Origin: Flavipsychrobacter sp.
Lineage (GTDB): Bacteria > Bacteroidota > Bacteroidia > Chitinophagales > Chitinophagaceae
Length of the DNA stretch: 64,000 bases
NCBI GenBank assembly: GCA_021155965.1
Contig: JAJNBJ010000002.1
Coordinates: 124,001-188,000 of the forward strand
Direction of reading: 5' to 3'
This document shows positions 7,819 through 16,464 of the stretch, in pieces. A program made the translations under genes and the position numbers. Position 1 is the first letter of the stretch, and each line of letters begins with the position of its first letter. The notes under the pieces are model-generated. The model saw nothing but the letters and a program-made list of their open reading frames with translations, made no database searches and was not told where the DNA came from.

Positions 7819-10098
7819 TTACTGCTTTTGCCCCTGCCTGCTCATCATTCCCATAGCAGCCTGCATACCTTGCTGGGCTTTCACGTTATCAGGTTTCAAC
7901 TGCAGTGATACCCTCCATGCTTCAATGGCTTCCGTGTATTGCATATTGGAATAGTATGCCCCTCCAAGGTTATACCACAGGTCAGGGTTTGTGCTGTCGA
8001 TCGCTATTCCTTTTTTGAACACATTTACAGCTTCCACATATTGTCCCTTACTGCCATACTCAGACCACCCCTTTTTCATATAATCATCGGCTATCAGCCT
8101 GTAAATACCCGGCAGCGTAGGATAGCTGGGATAACGGTGTTTCACCGAATCAAGGTTAGCTTTTGCCCTGTCCATATCACCCAGTTTATAATAGGCTATA
8201 CCCCTGTTCATATAAGACGCCACCATATCCGGGTGAATAGATAATGCATGGTTCAGCAGCTCTATAGATTTATTCAGATAGTCTTTTCTTTGTTGCTCAC
8301 TTTTGCCATCTGCCAGTGTAATGTAAGACGCAGCAACATTGGCACACACCAGCACACTGTTAGGCACTGTTTCCAGGTCAGCCAGGAATAATGTGCCGTC
8401 ATTTTTCCATGCTGCATTTCTTGCGACAGTTTTGATACCTGCAAAAACCACGATCACGCCCAACACTACTGCCAATGCCTTCTGCCCTACTGCGGCGGGT
8501 TGTATCTTCTCAAATCCCTTCCACAGCAACCAGGCTGCAGCAATGGCAAAACCAACCGATGAATGGTAAATAAGGCGCTCGCCCATAGTGGCGCCAATCT
8601 CAAAGAATATATTGCATACCAGCATCAGGTGCAGCAGGTAAAACGCAGCAGCAAACCCAAGCACATGGCGTTTCTTTGAGTACATAACAGCAACTGCAGC
8701 AATTATACCATGCACAAGCAGCGATAATAGCACCCATACATTTGAAAAGTCTTTGTAGGGAATGGAATTGTACGAATAATCGGCAGATAACGGGTGCGGG
8801 AATATCAGCAGCTTTAAATAATTGAGCGACGTAGCTATCTCTGTTGCCAGCTTCTGGTTCCCAACCGCAAAAATGTAAGGATTGTTCAATACCTCTTTTT
8901 CTGCATTTGAATTAAGCCCCGGCACTGCACCCACCAGCACCAGCAGGTATAACCCGGCAAAGAACATAAAGGGCAATAACAGGATGACATTGGTTTTAAA
9001 AACTTTACCCTCGGTCTTATCATTGATCTCCGCAAGAGAGTAATAGAATATACATAACAAAGCAGTAATGCCCACCAGGAATGGGAAAGCGTTTAATGCG
9101 GTCTGGCTCAGGCTTTCAACAGCATCTGCCAGTCCGGGGCGCTTCAGTATAGATGCGTTAAGTATCTGGTACTCCATATCATTATTGCTGAAATAAAGTA
9201 CGTATATCCTCAGTGCAACATAGATAAAGGCAACGACCATGTATGGGAATGCGGTCATTACACTTCTTTTGAATGAGAAGTTCCTGAAGGTGTAAAATGC
9301 CATGGGCAATAGTACTACAGTAGTTAACGCATATTCCTTGGACAGGAATGTAAGGAAATAACTCACCAATCCGGCTAACATCCACTTCATCTCTTTCCTT
9401 TTCTCCTCGAACCTGAACGCGAAAATAAACGTAAGGCACATGAAGAGCAGCGACATGATCTCGTCACGGCTCTTTACATTCGCAACTACCTCGGTATGAA
9501 TGGGGTGAATGGTAAAAATAAGTGCAGCGATAAAAGCAATGATAGGCTGGTTTTTAAACACCACCATCCGCAGGAAGTAAAGCAGGATAGCTATCGAGGC
9601 TATATACCATAGCACATTAAACACGTGCCTGACGTGCATTGCCTTGATGAGCTGCTGCTCCTGCTTACCCTTTACCCCATAAGCAATATTCTCTTTAAGT
9701 ACACTGTCTATCTTATCTTCATCTATAGTGCCCATGAATTGCTGCTCTATAGCAAACGTAACAATAGACAACGGGCGGTAACGGCCACCGGAAAGCTGGT
9801 TGGAAGTATTCAGTTGGCGGTAATAACTGTCGTAAGCATCCCTTGTCATTATTTTAGGGATACCGGAAAGCCCTTCCTGCACATACTCGTTCTTTACAAT
9901 TACGATCCCGTCATCATGCGCAAACTCATTAAAAAAGCTATTGAAATAAAAGACAAAAGCTATTACGCCCAGTATAACTGCCTGCACCTTAAAATCGTAC
10001 AAAGAATATTTTTTACCCGTAGGCTGTGGTGTAATTATTTCAGCCACCTTGGGTTCGGGAGCAGCTACCTGGGCTTGTTTTGGTTTATTCTTTGCCAT
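7819..10098 (-). CDS. GT-C-like membrane protein with C-terminal TPR repeats
   Basis: This is a 759-residue inner-membrane protein. After a short cytoplasmic N-terminus come about 10-12 membrane segments (residues ~35-570). The first loop carries an acidic FAHDDG motif (residues ~58-63) like the catalytic Asp site of lipid-phosphate-dependent GT-C glycosyltransferases. Residues ~600-750 form at least three TPR units (for example NPDLWYNLGGAYYSNMQYTE). GT-C plus TPR resembles eukaryotic TMTC O-mannosyltransferases and related bacterial proteins. A role in protein or lipid glycosylation is inference. It lies 50 bases downstream of gmk on the same strand. Confidence 0.8.
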   Translation of the reverse strand: MAKNKPKQAQVAAPEPKVAEIITPQPTGKKYSLYDFKVQAVILGVIAFVFYFNSFFNEFAHDDGIVIVKNEYVQEGLSGIPKIMTRDAYDSYYRQLNTSNQLSGGRYRPLSIVTFAIEQQFMGTIDEDKIDSVLKENIAYGVKGKQEQQLIKAMHVRHVFNVLWYIASIAILLYFLRMVVFKNQPIIAFIAALIFTIHPIHTEVVANVKSRDEIMSLLFMCLTFIFAFRFEEKRKEMKWMLAGLVSYFLTFLSKEYALTTVVLLPMAFYTFRNFSFKRSVMTAFPYMVVAFIYVALRIYVLYFSNNDMEYQILNASILKRPGLADAVESLSQTALNAFPFLVGITALLCIFYYSLAEINDKTEGKVFKTNVILLLPFMFFAGLYLLVLVGAVPGLNSNAEKEVLNNPYIFAVGNQKLATEIATSLNYLKLLIFPHPLSADYSYNSIPYKDFSNVWVLLSLLVHGIIAAVAVMYSKKRHVLGFAAAFYLLHLMLVCNIFFEIGATMGERLIYHSSVGFAIAAAWLLWKGFEKIQPAAVGQKALAVVLGVIVVFAGIKTVARNAAWKNDGTLFLADLETVPNSVLVCANVAASYITLADGKSEQQRKDYLNKSIELLNHALSIHPDMVASYMNRGIAYYKLGDMDRAKANLDSVKHRYPSYPTLPGIYRLIADDYMKKGWSEYGSKGQYVEAVNVFKKGIAIDSTNPDLWYNLGGAYYSNMQYTEAIEAWRVSLQLKPDNVKAQQGMQAAMGMMSRQGQKQ

Positions 10099-10148
10099 TA
10101 CTTACTGATGAATTCCAAAAATAATCAATTGCAGTTCAAAAAATCAGC

Positions 10149-10721
10149 TCATTTAATAAATTCGGTTACCATATCTACCAGCTCTTTTGTAGCCTTTTCC
10201 AGGTCTTCATTAATAAGAATACGGTCAAACTGCGGCGCAAACATCAACTCATACTCTGCCTTGCTGATGCGTTCCTCCAGGGTTTGGGGTGTTTCCGTCC
10301 CCCTGGCTATCAGCCTTTCCCTGAGCGCCTCCAGCGAGGGTGCTTCTATGAAGATCGTCAGGCTGTTACCGGGGTATTTGTTTTTAATAGCTAAGGCCCC
10401 CTGCACGTCTATATCCACCAGGGGTGTTTGCCCTTCGCCCCATATGCGCTCCAATTCTGCTTTCGTTGTGCCGTAGTACTTTGCAGTATATACCATTTCC
10501 CACTCCACAAAAGCATCCTCGTCTATCATTTGCTTAAACTCGTCTGCACTAAAAAAGTAATAATCTACACCATGTTGCTCACCGGTCCGTGGCGTTCTGG
10601 TACATGCCGAGATGGAAAACCCCAGCTTAGGTACCGCCGCCATCAGCCGCCTCACCAACGTAGTTTTCCCCGACCCCGACGGTGCAGTAATAACAATGAT
10701 TTTCCCCTTAGCCTCCCGCAT
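10149..10721 (-). CDS. gmk: guanylate kinase
   Basis: This enzyme phosphorylates GMP to GDP with ATP. The 190-residue protein has the Walker A loop APSGSGKT (residues 13-20), the GMP-binding region SACTRTPRTGEQHGVDYYF, and the lid and C-terminal helices of the family. Length is typical for bacterial Gmk. It heads a minus-strand pair with the GT-C/TPR gene. Confidence 0.97.
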   Translation of the reverse strand: MREAKGKIIVITAPSGSGKTTLVRRLMAAVPKLGFSISACTRTPRTGEQHGVDYYFFSADEFKQMIDEDAFVEWEMVYTAKYYGTTKAELERIWGEGQTPLVDIDVQGALAIKNKYPGNSLTIFIEAPSLEALRERLIARGTETPQTLEERISKAEYELMFAPQFDRILINEDLEKATKELVDMVTEFIK

Positions 10722-10784
10722 AAATTATCTGCGAATAAAGGGAAAAAATGCGGGATGTGGTAATTTGTTTATATTTTGACCTCA

Positions 10785-11246
10785 ATGGGCAATCAAGTAC
10801 TTTTTTATATAATTATTCTGGTGGCAGTAATCCTCCTATGTTTCATTCTAAAAATATTATTAGATATATTTTATTCATACAAATCTAATGAATGGCCTTC
10901 CGTAAATGGCACAGTCATAAAAATGCGGGACGCAACAGTCTTATTTAATAATGATTCCATGTTTGATATAACTTATGGTTATGAAGTGAACGGCAAAGAA
11001 TTTACTTCAAAGAGAATTGCGTATGGCAATTACACCCTAAGTAGTATAAGCCGAAAAGACTTAAAGAAGTGCCTTGAATTATACCCAACGGGGAAAGCTA
11101 TAAAAGTCTACTATGACCCTAACAACCCCATGCGAGCAGTAATCGAAAAAGGTTTCAACAACGCATTGCTAATATATTTAGGTGGACTATTGTTAATGCT
11201 GGTTTTTTGCTCGATTAGAATTTGGCAACAGACGAAACTCTTCTAA
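10785..11246 (+). CDS. DUF3592 membrane protein
   Basis: This 153-residue protein has one N-terminal membrane helix (residues ~5-27), a small beta domain typical of DUF3592 (VNGTVIKMRD, then YGYEVNGKEF, then VYYDPNNPMRAV) and a C-terminal membrane helix (~128-148). I chose ATG 10785 over the in-frame TTG at 10776. The gene is AT-richer than its neighbours gmk and bacilliredoxin. Function of the family is unknown. Confidence 0.82.
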   Translation: MGNQVLFYIIILVAVILLCFILKILLDIFYSYKSNEWPSVNGTVIKMRDATVLFNNDSMFDITYGYEVNGKEFTSKRIAYGNYTLSSISRKDLKKCLELYPTGKAIKVYYDPNNPMRAVIEKGFNNALLIYLGGLLLMLVFCSIRIWQQTKLF

Positions 11247-11320
11247 AATTCATTGCCTTAATTAAAAGAATAAATGCAGCATACCATTTTTAAAAACCAT
11301 GAAATCCGTTAAATCTATAG

Positions 11321-11581
11321 CTATTCATAATGTCCATGACAACTATAGACATAGATAATACCCTTCTCTATTTTATAAACCAACCTATGCTCTTCTGTAA
11401 TTCTGCGCGACCAATAACCTTTCAAATTTCCTTTTAAAGGTTCTGGCTTGCCCAATCCTTTGAACAAGTTTCGGTCTATGTCAATAATAAGCCTGTTTAT
11501 TTTTTCGAAGATATCCACATTAGCTTTTGCCCAATCAATATAATCTTGGTAGGCAGAAGATTCGAACTGGATGGGTTTCAT
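11321..11581 (-). CDS. Txe/YoeB-family mRNA interferase toxin
   Basis: This 86-residue RelE-fold toxin has the YoeB signature: GLGKPEPLKGNLKGYWSRRI, EEHRLVYKI and the C-terminal SCHGHYE with the terminal His-Tyr pair. Such toxins cleave mRNA at the ribosome. The start codon overlaps the antitoxin stop by 1 base (TAATG), so the pair is translationally coupled. A close relative lies at 43877-44134. Confidence 0.93.
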   Translation of the reverse strand: MKPIQFESSAYQDYIDWAKANVDIFEKINRLIIDIDRNLFKGLGKPEPLKGNLKGYWSRRITEEHRLVYKIEKGIIYVYSCHGHYE

Positions 11582-11844
11582 TATTTGATAGCTGTGAGCA
11601 CTTTTGATAATTGCTGGAATTCCTCACCGGTAAAGGAAACAAAATTACCCTTCTCCATGCTCTTAATGGACTTCTCAATCTTCATCTTCACTTCTTCAGG
11701 TGTTTCCTCACGCAGCGATTTCTTTTTAGGTGTTGAGAAGCTTATTGTTATTTCCTTAGCGTTGATAGATTGAAAATACTTCTTTAATCCCTCCACTAAT
11801 GAAGGTTTCAATTCGTCTGTTCTGATCTTAATAGACTGTTCCAT
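11581..11844 (-). CDS. antitoxin of the YoeB-type module
   Basis: This 87-residue protein lies directly upstream of the YoeB-like toxin. It has an N-terminal dimerising/DNA-binding-type half, a charged middle (TPKKKSLREETPEEVKMKIE) and a C-terminal FTGEEFQQLSKVL segment likely to wrap the toxin. It is longer than and unlike the partner of the second YoeB at 43686. Antitoxin assignment rests mainly on position. A 19-base inverted repeat upstream (11872-11890) is a candidate autoregulatory operator. Confidence 0.8.
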   Translation of the reverse strand: MEQSIKIRTDELKPSLVEGLKKYFQSINAKEITISFSTPKKKSLREETPEEVKMKIEKSIKSMEKGNFVSFTGEEFQQLSKVLTAIK

Positions 11845-11871
11845 ACATTACAAAAATATTGAAAAAATCTG

Positions 11872-11890
11872 AAAGGTTATGGTAACCTTT
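11872..11890 (-). promoter_or_regulatory. candidate operator of the YoeB-type TA module
   Basis: AAAGGTTA-TGG-TAACCTTT is a perfect 8-base inverted repeat with a 3-base centre, 28 bases upstream of the antitoxin start. TA modules usually repress themselves through such palindromes. Confidence 0.5.
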
Positions 11891-11899
11891 TATAAAGAA

Positions 11900-11923
11900 T
11901 AAAGGTGGCTTTCACCACCTTTA
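11900..11923 (-). terminator. hairpin after the bacilliredoxin gene
   Basis: TAAAGGTGG pairs with CCACCTTTA around a 6-base loop, about 40 bases past the bacilliredoxin stop. The T-run on the minus strand is short, so it is a moderate terminator candidate. Confidence 0.6.
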
Positions 11924-11961
11924 ACTCAATCCTGAAAATTTTAAAATCCTTAAATCCTGCT

Positions 11962-12375
11962 CTAGCAATAAGTCTCAAACGCCTGTATCAGGTTCGCGGC
12001 TATCATTTGTGCCGGCCTGCCTTCTATATTATGGCGTTCTACCATATGCACCACTTTACCATCCTTCAGCAAAGCAATAGCCGGTGAAGATGGCGGGTAA
12101 GGGAGCAGGTAATTACGTGCTGCTTTTACCGCGTCTATATCAAAACCGGCAAAGCTGGTAGTGAGCCTGTTTGGCTTCTTATTAGTATTATTCACAGCCA
12201 TTATCACACCCGGACGGGCAGTACCTGCCGCGCAACCGCATACACTATTGATGAATAATAAGGTTGTTCCTTGTTTGTTGAGGGTGTTGTCTACATCTGC
12301 GGAAGTCAGCAACTCTTCAAAACCATTCGTGGTCAATTCTGCCTTCATTGGCGCTACTATCTGTTCAGGATACAT
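11962..12375 (-). CDS. BrxA/BrxB-family bacilliredoxin
   Basis: This 137-residue thioredoxin-fold protein carries the family's Cys-Gly-Cys active site at residues 46-48 (NSVCGCAAGTARPG). It also has the conserved PYPPSSPAIALLKDGKVVHMVERHNIEGR region. In Firmicutes this family removes bacillithiol from oxidised proteins; many Bacteroidota also make bacillithiol, so the same cytoplasmic role is plausible. A good Bacteroidota promoter lies upstream (12395-12429). Confidence 0.92.
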   Translation of the reverse strand: MYPEQIVAPMKAELTTNGFEELLTSADVDNTLNKQGTTLLFINSVCGCAAGTARPGVIMAVNNTNKKPNRLTTSFAGFDIDAVKAARNYLLPYPPSSPAIALLKDGKVVHMVERHNIEGRPAQMIAANLIQAFETYC

Positions 12376-12394
12376 TATATCTGTAATTTTTGTG

Positions 12395-12429
12395 CAAAGT
12401 TACGATAATATAAGCCCTCAGCCTGCAAT
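12395..12429 (-). promoter_or_regulatory. predicted promoter of the bacilliredoxin gene
   Basis: On the minus strand TAACTTTG (12395-12402) matches the Bacteroidota -7 box TAnnTTTG exactly. ATTG, 23 bases upstream, is a three-of-four match to the -33 box TTTG. The start codon follows about 20 bases downstream of the -7 box. Confidence 0.5.
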
Positions 12430-12583
12430 TGCCTCATAATTAATATCAATGATAATAGAAGCATTAATTATTACTATTTTTGAAACCCACTATTATATAT
12501 AGTAAAATTTATTCAAATTCCATATTTTTATTTGGTATGATTATTGATTTAACAATTCGTATAAACCAATCTTTGTACCCTGT

Positions 12584-13192
12584 ATGGCAGTAAACTCCAG
12601 TTCAGTGAGCGCTAAGATCATATCCTTTATAAAACGAAAAACATCCCAGCAATACCGGTTTAACCAGCAATATTCCGGCACTTATTGGGATGGCCTGAGA
12701 AATATCGAAGACCTGGGCCGGTATAGCGTAATAGTTGGCTATATCCGCTTCTTTTTCAAGCATGCGCGCATCCTGGACCTGGGCTGTGGTGAAGGCATCT
12801 TACGGGAGCGGCTCTCACCATCAGATTTTGCTTATTATCTGGGTGTGGATATCAGCGATGTTGCCATTGCAAACGCACAAAAAAATGCCGATGCCAAAAC
12901 CGGCTTTATCACGGGTGATATAGGAAAACTGGACCTTGATGAACCATTCGATGCCATTGTTTATAATGAGAGCCTCTACTACCTGAAGAATCCCAAAGCA
13001 TCTGTAATGTCCTTGTTTAAAAACCTGAGCAAGGATGGTATTTTTATTATCAGCAGTTTTAACAAGCATGGCAAAGAAAATGTTACCATGTGGAATACTT
13101 TGTCTGAAATACTAGTTTTGAAAGACAGGGCAACGATCACCAATGCAAAAGGGGATTGGTGGACGATACATATTTATACCGTAAAGCGTTAA
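12584..13192 (+). CDS. class I SAM-dependent methyltransferase
   Basis: This 202-residue protein has a Rossmann-fold SAM site: motif I ILDLGCGEGILRERL (residues ~65-80), an acidic residue after the second strand (YLGVDISDVAI) and the FDAIVYNESLYYL strand 4 region. The substrate is unknown; the fold is of the methyltransferase 11/12/25 type. A box resembling TAnnTTTG ends 8 bases before the ATG, so the leader may be very short. Its stop overlaps the convergent mscS-type gene by 4 bases. Confidence 0.88.
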   Translation: MAVNSSSVSAKIISFIKRKTSQQYRFNQQYSGTYWDGLRNIEDLGRYSVIVGYIRFFFKHARILDLGCGEGILRERLSPSDFAYYLGVDISDVAIANAQKNADAKTGFITGDIGKLDLDEPFDAIVYNESLYYLKNPKASVMSLFKNLSKDGIFIISSFNKHGKENVTMWNTLSEILVLKDRATITNAKGDWWTIHIYTVKR

Positions 13193-14343
13193 CTGGAACC
13201 TATGGGCGTGCCCAAGGTAGCATGAGACGAGATGATCGCGAATACCCTCATGTTTATATCATGTTTTATGTCATTCAGCTTCGCACTATCGGGTAGCGGA
13301 TGGGGAAGATTATAGGAAACAACCAGTTGAAATGTTTCTTTCTCAAACGACTCTACCACCGCCTCCACAGGCTCTTTTACAGATGTTTCATTCAGCAGTT
13401 CTTCTCTTATTTTTGTGATGATCAGGACCAATACTTCATGGCTCACGCCATACCTGACGTGTGCAACCACTTTCATCACCCTCAGGTCACGCATTGACTG
13501 GTTGATCAGGTTTTGGCTCACTAATTTTTGGTTAGGTATTATATGCGCCGAGCCATCCGTTGCACGCACTCTCGTACTGCGAAAACCTATGCGTTCCACA
13601 ACCCCCTCTATTTCCGCCTGCTTAATAGTGTCTCCTGTTTTAAATGGCTTATCCGAAAGAATAGTGAATGCTGCAAAGAAGTTCTCAATAGTTTCCTTGC
13701 CTGCCAGGGCTATAGCCACACCACCTATGCCAAGACCGGTTATCAGAGCCGGTATATTCACCATGAACACCTGCCCCAGTATCCAGAAGATACTTAATGT
13801 CCATATCACCAGCTTGGCTATCTCCTTGGTCAGAGGCAGCAGTTGCATACGTGCATAATCATTCTGCTGGTGCGCCTTACCCATCCGCAGGTAATAAACA
13901 AAATCAATGAAGCGGGTAATTACCTGTGTAAGAAAAACAATAAAAAGAAACAGGAAGACATGGTCGAGCACATCACCCAACTTAATGTTCACCCTCTGCT
14001 TCATACCGATGAACCGCCTGAGGACAAAGTGGTCTAAAAAATTATCCACCTCATGTATAGCAATATAATAGAGAATGGTTTGCAGCAGCCTTTCTATTGG
14101 CTTCGCCAGCATAGAGCGTATCTTGCCCCTGTACTTGGCATAGCTGAGCCGCATGGCAATGGTACTGCTCAACCGCGTGATCAGGTTGGCCATTGGCCGT
14201 TTCAGCAGCAGCGTGCCGATAATGATACCCGCACACCAGATATAATCCGCCACCTTATCGCCCATGTACACACGGTCGAAAAAGTCCAAATCGATATCTA
14301 ATAACAGTCGCACTATAAAGGAATTAGGTTTAAACCGAAACAT
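13189..14343 (-). CDS. MscS-family mechanosensitive ion channel
   Basis: This 384-residue protein has four to five membrane helices (residues ~25-235). The Gly/Ala-rich pore helix (ALITGLGIGGVAIALAGKETIENFF) is followed by the MscS beta domain (FKTGDTIKQAEIEGVVERIGFRSTRVR, then IIPNQKLV) and an alpha/beta C-terminal domain. It opens under membrane tension to release solutes on osmotic downshift. The start overlaps the dapD stop by 14 bases, implying coupled expression. Confidence 0.92.
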   Translation of the reverse strand: MFRFKPNSFIVRLLLDIDLDFFDRVYMGDKVADYIWCAGIIIGTLLLKRPMANLITRLSSTIAMRLSYAKYRGKIRSMLAKPIERLLQTILYYIAIHEVDNFLDHFVLRRFIGMKQRVNIKLGDVLDHVFLFLFIVFLTQVITRFIDFVYYLRMGKAHQQNDYARMQLLPLTKEIAKLVIWTLSIFWILGQVFMVNIPALITGLGIGGVAIALAGKETIENFFAAFTILSDKPFKTGDTIKQAEIEGVVERIGFRSTRVRATDGSAHIIPNQKLVSQNLINQSMRDLRVMKVVAHVRYGVSHEVLVLIITKIREELLNETSVKEPVEAVVESFEKETFQLVVSYNLPHPLPDSAKLNDIKHDINMRVFAIISSHATLGTPIGSS

Positions 14344-15148
14344 TAAATTCTCTCAACGCATCATTCAGGCTGGTCTTCAGGTCGGTAGATGGTTTGCGTG
14401 TGCCTATTATCAGCGCACAGCTCACACCATATTCTCCTGCAGGATATTGCTTGTTGTATGTACCCGGTATTACCACGCTGCGTGCCGGCACCCGACCTTT
14501 ATAAGTCACAGGCTCCGGACCGCTTACGTCAATTATCTTGGTAGATTGTGTGAGCACTACATTCGCGCCAAGTACTGCTTCCTTCTCCACCACTACACCT
14601 TCCACCACTATACAGCGGGAACCAATAAAACAGCCATCCTCAACAATTACTGGCGATGCCTGTAATGGCTCCAGCACACCACCAATACCTACACCACCAC
14701 TCAGGTGTACACCTTTGCCTATTTGCGCACAGGAGCCAACAGTAGCCCATGTATCTACCATTGTACCTTCATCCACATAAGCACCAATGTTTACATACGA
14801 TGGCATCAGCACCACATTCTTTGCCAGGTATGCGCCATACCTAGCCACAGCATGCGGCACGGCACGCACACCCAGCGAGGCATAATCTTTCTTCAACAGC
14901 ATTTTATCATAGAACTCGAACGGCGCCAGTTCCCACGTCTGCATTTGCTGCACACCAAAGTAAAGCAGGATTGCTTTCTTCACCCATTCCTGCACTTCCC
15001 AGCCACCTTCCAAAGGCTTGGCTACACGCAGCCTGCCTTTATCTACTTCCTCTATCACGGCACGTATTGCCGATACGTAATTCTCATTCTTTAATAATTC
15101 CCTGTTGCTGAAGGCTTCTTCTATAGCCTGCTGCCATTGTTGCTCCAT
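14330..15148 (-). CDS. dapD: tetrahydrodipicolinate N-succinyltransferase DapD
   Basis: DapD transfers succinyl from succinyl-CoA to tetrahydrodipicolinate in lysine and meso-diaminopimelate synthesis. The 272-residue protein has an N-terminal helical domain, then a left-handed beta helix with hexapeptide repeats (VNIGAYVDEGTMVDTWATVG, GVHLSGGVGIGGVLEPLQA) and the C-terminal PARSVVIPGT region. I chose ATG 15148 (MEQQWQQAIEEAF), removing 20 non-family residues. It overlaps the MscS gene downstream by 14 bases. Confidence 0.96.
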   Translation of the reverse strand: MEQQWQQAIEEAFSNRELLKNENYVSAIRAVIEEVDKGRLRVAKPLEGGWEVQEWVKKAILLYFGVQQMQTWELAPFEFYDKMLLKKDYASLGVRAVPHAVARYGAYLAKNVVLMPSYVNIGAYVDEGTMVDTWATVGSCAQIGKGVHLSGGVGIGGVLEPLQASPVIVEDGCFIGSRCIVVEGVVVEKEAVLGANVVLTQSTKIIDVSGPEPVTYKGRVPARSVVIPGTYNKQYPAGEYGVSCALIIGTRKPSTDLKTSLNDALREFNVSV

Positions 15149-15216
15149 ATATGTTATTTCGAACGCCAAATTTATACGAAAATCAAATCTCAAAAAAACA
15201 AATCCCAAATTCCAAT

Positions 15217-16443
15217 TTACTCGCTATGAGGAGGGTTTGGGGCTTTCCAGGGCCAGAACTGCTTATCCGTCATCAACCCTCGAGCATATTTCCGCTCTAC
15301 AAAGTGAAACAGCAGCATGGCGGCAAACAACGCCAGCGGAATACCAATAGCCCTTGTCAGGATACCATACACCGCAGTGCGCCACGGCGTGAAATGAGAA
15401 ATAATATTATCTACCAGGTAAAACACGGAAAAATGTATCAGGAAAAGCGAATATGACCGCTCTCCCAACCATATCATGAATGGCTTACTTAAAAGAGCTT
15501 TAAATGAACGCAGGTTAAATGCAAGAATGATAATACCTGCATATAACAACCCATATCCCGAATGCATAAATGATAAGTATATCCATGCCGGCAGCAGCTT
15601 TCCATTCTGTATGACCTCATAGCCTAAATAATGCCCTGCCAGGAATTCTGGCGCATGCCTGAACATAATTAAAGAGCCGAAGATCATTACTACCCCTGCC
15701 AGCACAAAATAAAATCCCTGCCTGAGGTTAAAATCTTTTGCAGCAAGATAAACCCCCAGCAAAAAACACAGCATATACTCGATGAACTTGCCCAGGGTAG
15801 CCACCTGGTAGGTATAGGCATAAACCCTGGACAAATACTCTGTAAAAACATTCTGCAACAAAAAGATAATGAGCAACGTACTGATGATAGAAATGATGAG
15901 CCTGCGGGCATACACCTTATCTCCCGGCGGAAAGATAAAGATGATGAGTGGCACCAATATGTAAAAAAACATCTCTATCTGCAGGCTCCACCATGCAAGG
16001 TTATAATACACACCATCAAAATTGAACATCACTGTTTCCTTCACAGTCTCCCACCAGGAGAACTGCGCCCGCAAGCCATCTTCATTATACCATGTGGGAA
16101 AGGCATTATTGAACCACACCACGAACGCACCAAACAGTAATGCAAAAAAATACGGTGGGTAAATACGCTTCACCCTTCGGTAAAAATAATCTCCTGTTTT
16201 AAACTCCCTTTGCCTCCTAAGGTAAGGCCGCAGCAGCACCACACCACTCAGCACAAAAAAAAGCTCTACGCCTGATTGCGTAAAGTAGGTAAAGAAATCT
16301 GTGAGTACAGGTATCTTCAGGTAACTGACCGCTTTAATTATATGCGCTGTAAACGCATGATGGACAACTATCATCAACGCAGCAATACCCCTCAACCCAT
16401 CCAGGAAATGAAATCTTTCTTTTGTAGTGGTTGCGCCGGTCAT
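15217..16443 (-). CDS. acyltransferase family 3 (OafA-like) membrane protein
   Basis: This 408-residue integral membrane O-acyltransferase has about 10 helices. It shows the HFLDGLRGIAALMIVVHH motif at residues ~12-29 with the catalytic His, followed by GVELFFVLSGVVLLRPYLR. It would move acyl groups onto sugars of a surface glycan. It is last in the minus-strand glycan cluster, 21 bases after the aminotransferase gene. Its final codons (KAPNPPHSE) encode a CCCCAAACCCTCC stretch resembling the 3'-end repeat family. Confidence 0.93.
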   Translation of the reverse strand: MTGATTTKERFHFLDGLRGIAALMIVVHHAFTAHIIKAVSYLKIPVLTDFFTYFTQSGVELFFVLSGVVLLRPYLRRQREFKTGDYFYRRVKRIYPPYFFALLFGAFVVWFNNAFPTWYNEDGLRAQFSWWETVKETVMFNFDGVYYNLAWWSLQIEMFFYILVPLIIFIFPPGDKVYARRLIISIISTLLIIFLLQNVFTEYLSRVYAYTYQVATLGKFIEYMLCFLLGVYLAAKDFNLRQGFYFVLAGVVMIFGSLIMFRHAPEFLAGHYLGYEVIQNGKLLPAWIYLSFMHSGYGLLYAGIIILAFNLRSFKALLSKPFMIWLGERSYSLFLIHFSVFYLVDNIISHFTPWRTAVYGILTRAIGIPLALFAAMLLFHFVERKYARGLMTDKQFWPWKAPNPPHSE

Positions 16444-16464
16444 GAATAGTTTAAAGTAAGCAAA

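Noticed and set aside
9625-10476. 283-codon plus-strand frame
   Set aside because: It overlaps the GT-C/TPR gene and gmk in antisense; its sequence shows no family signature.
14044-14052. TTATCCACC resembling a DnaA box
   Set aside because: It is a single hit inside the MscS coding sequence with no cluster, so it is not evidence of an origin.
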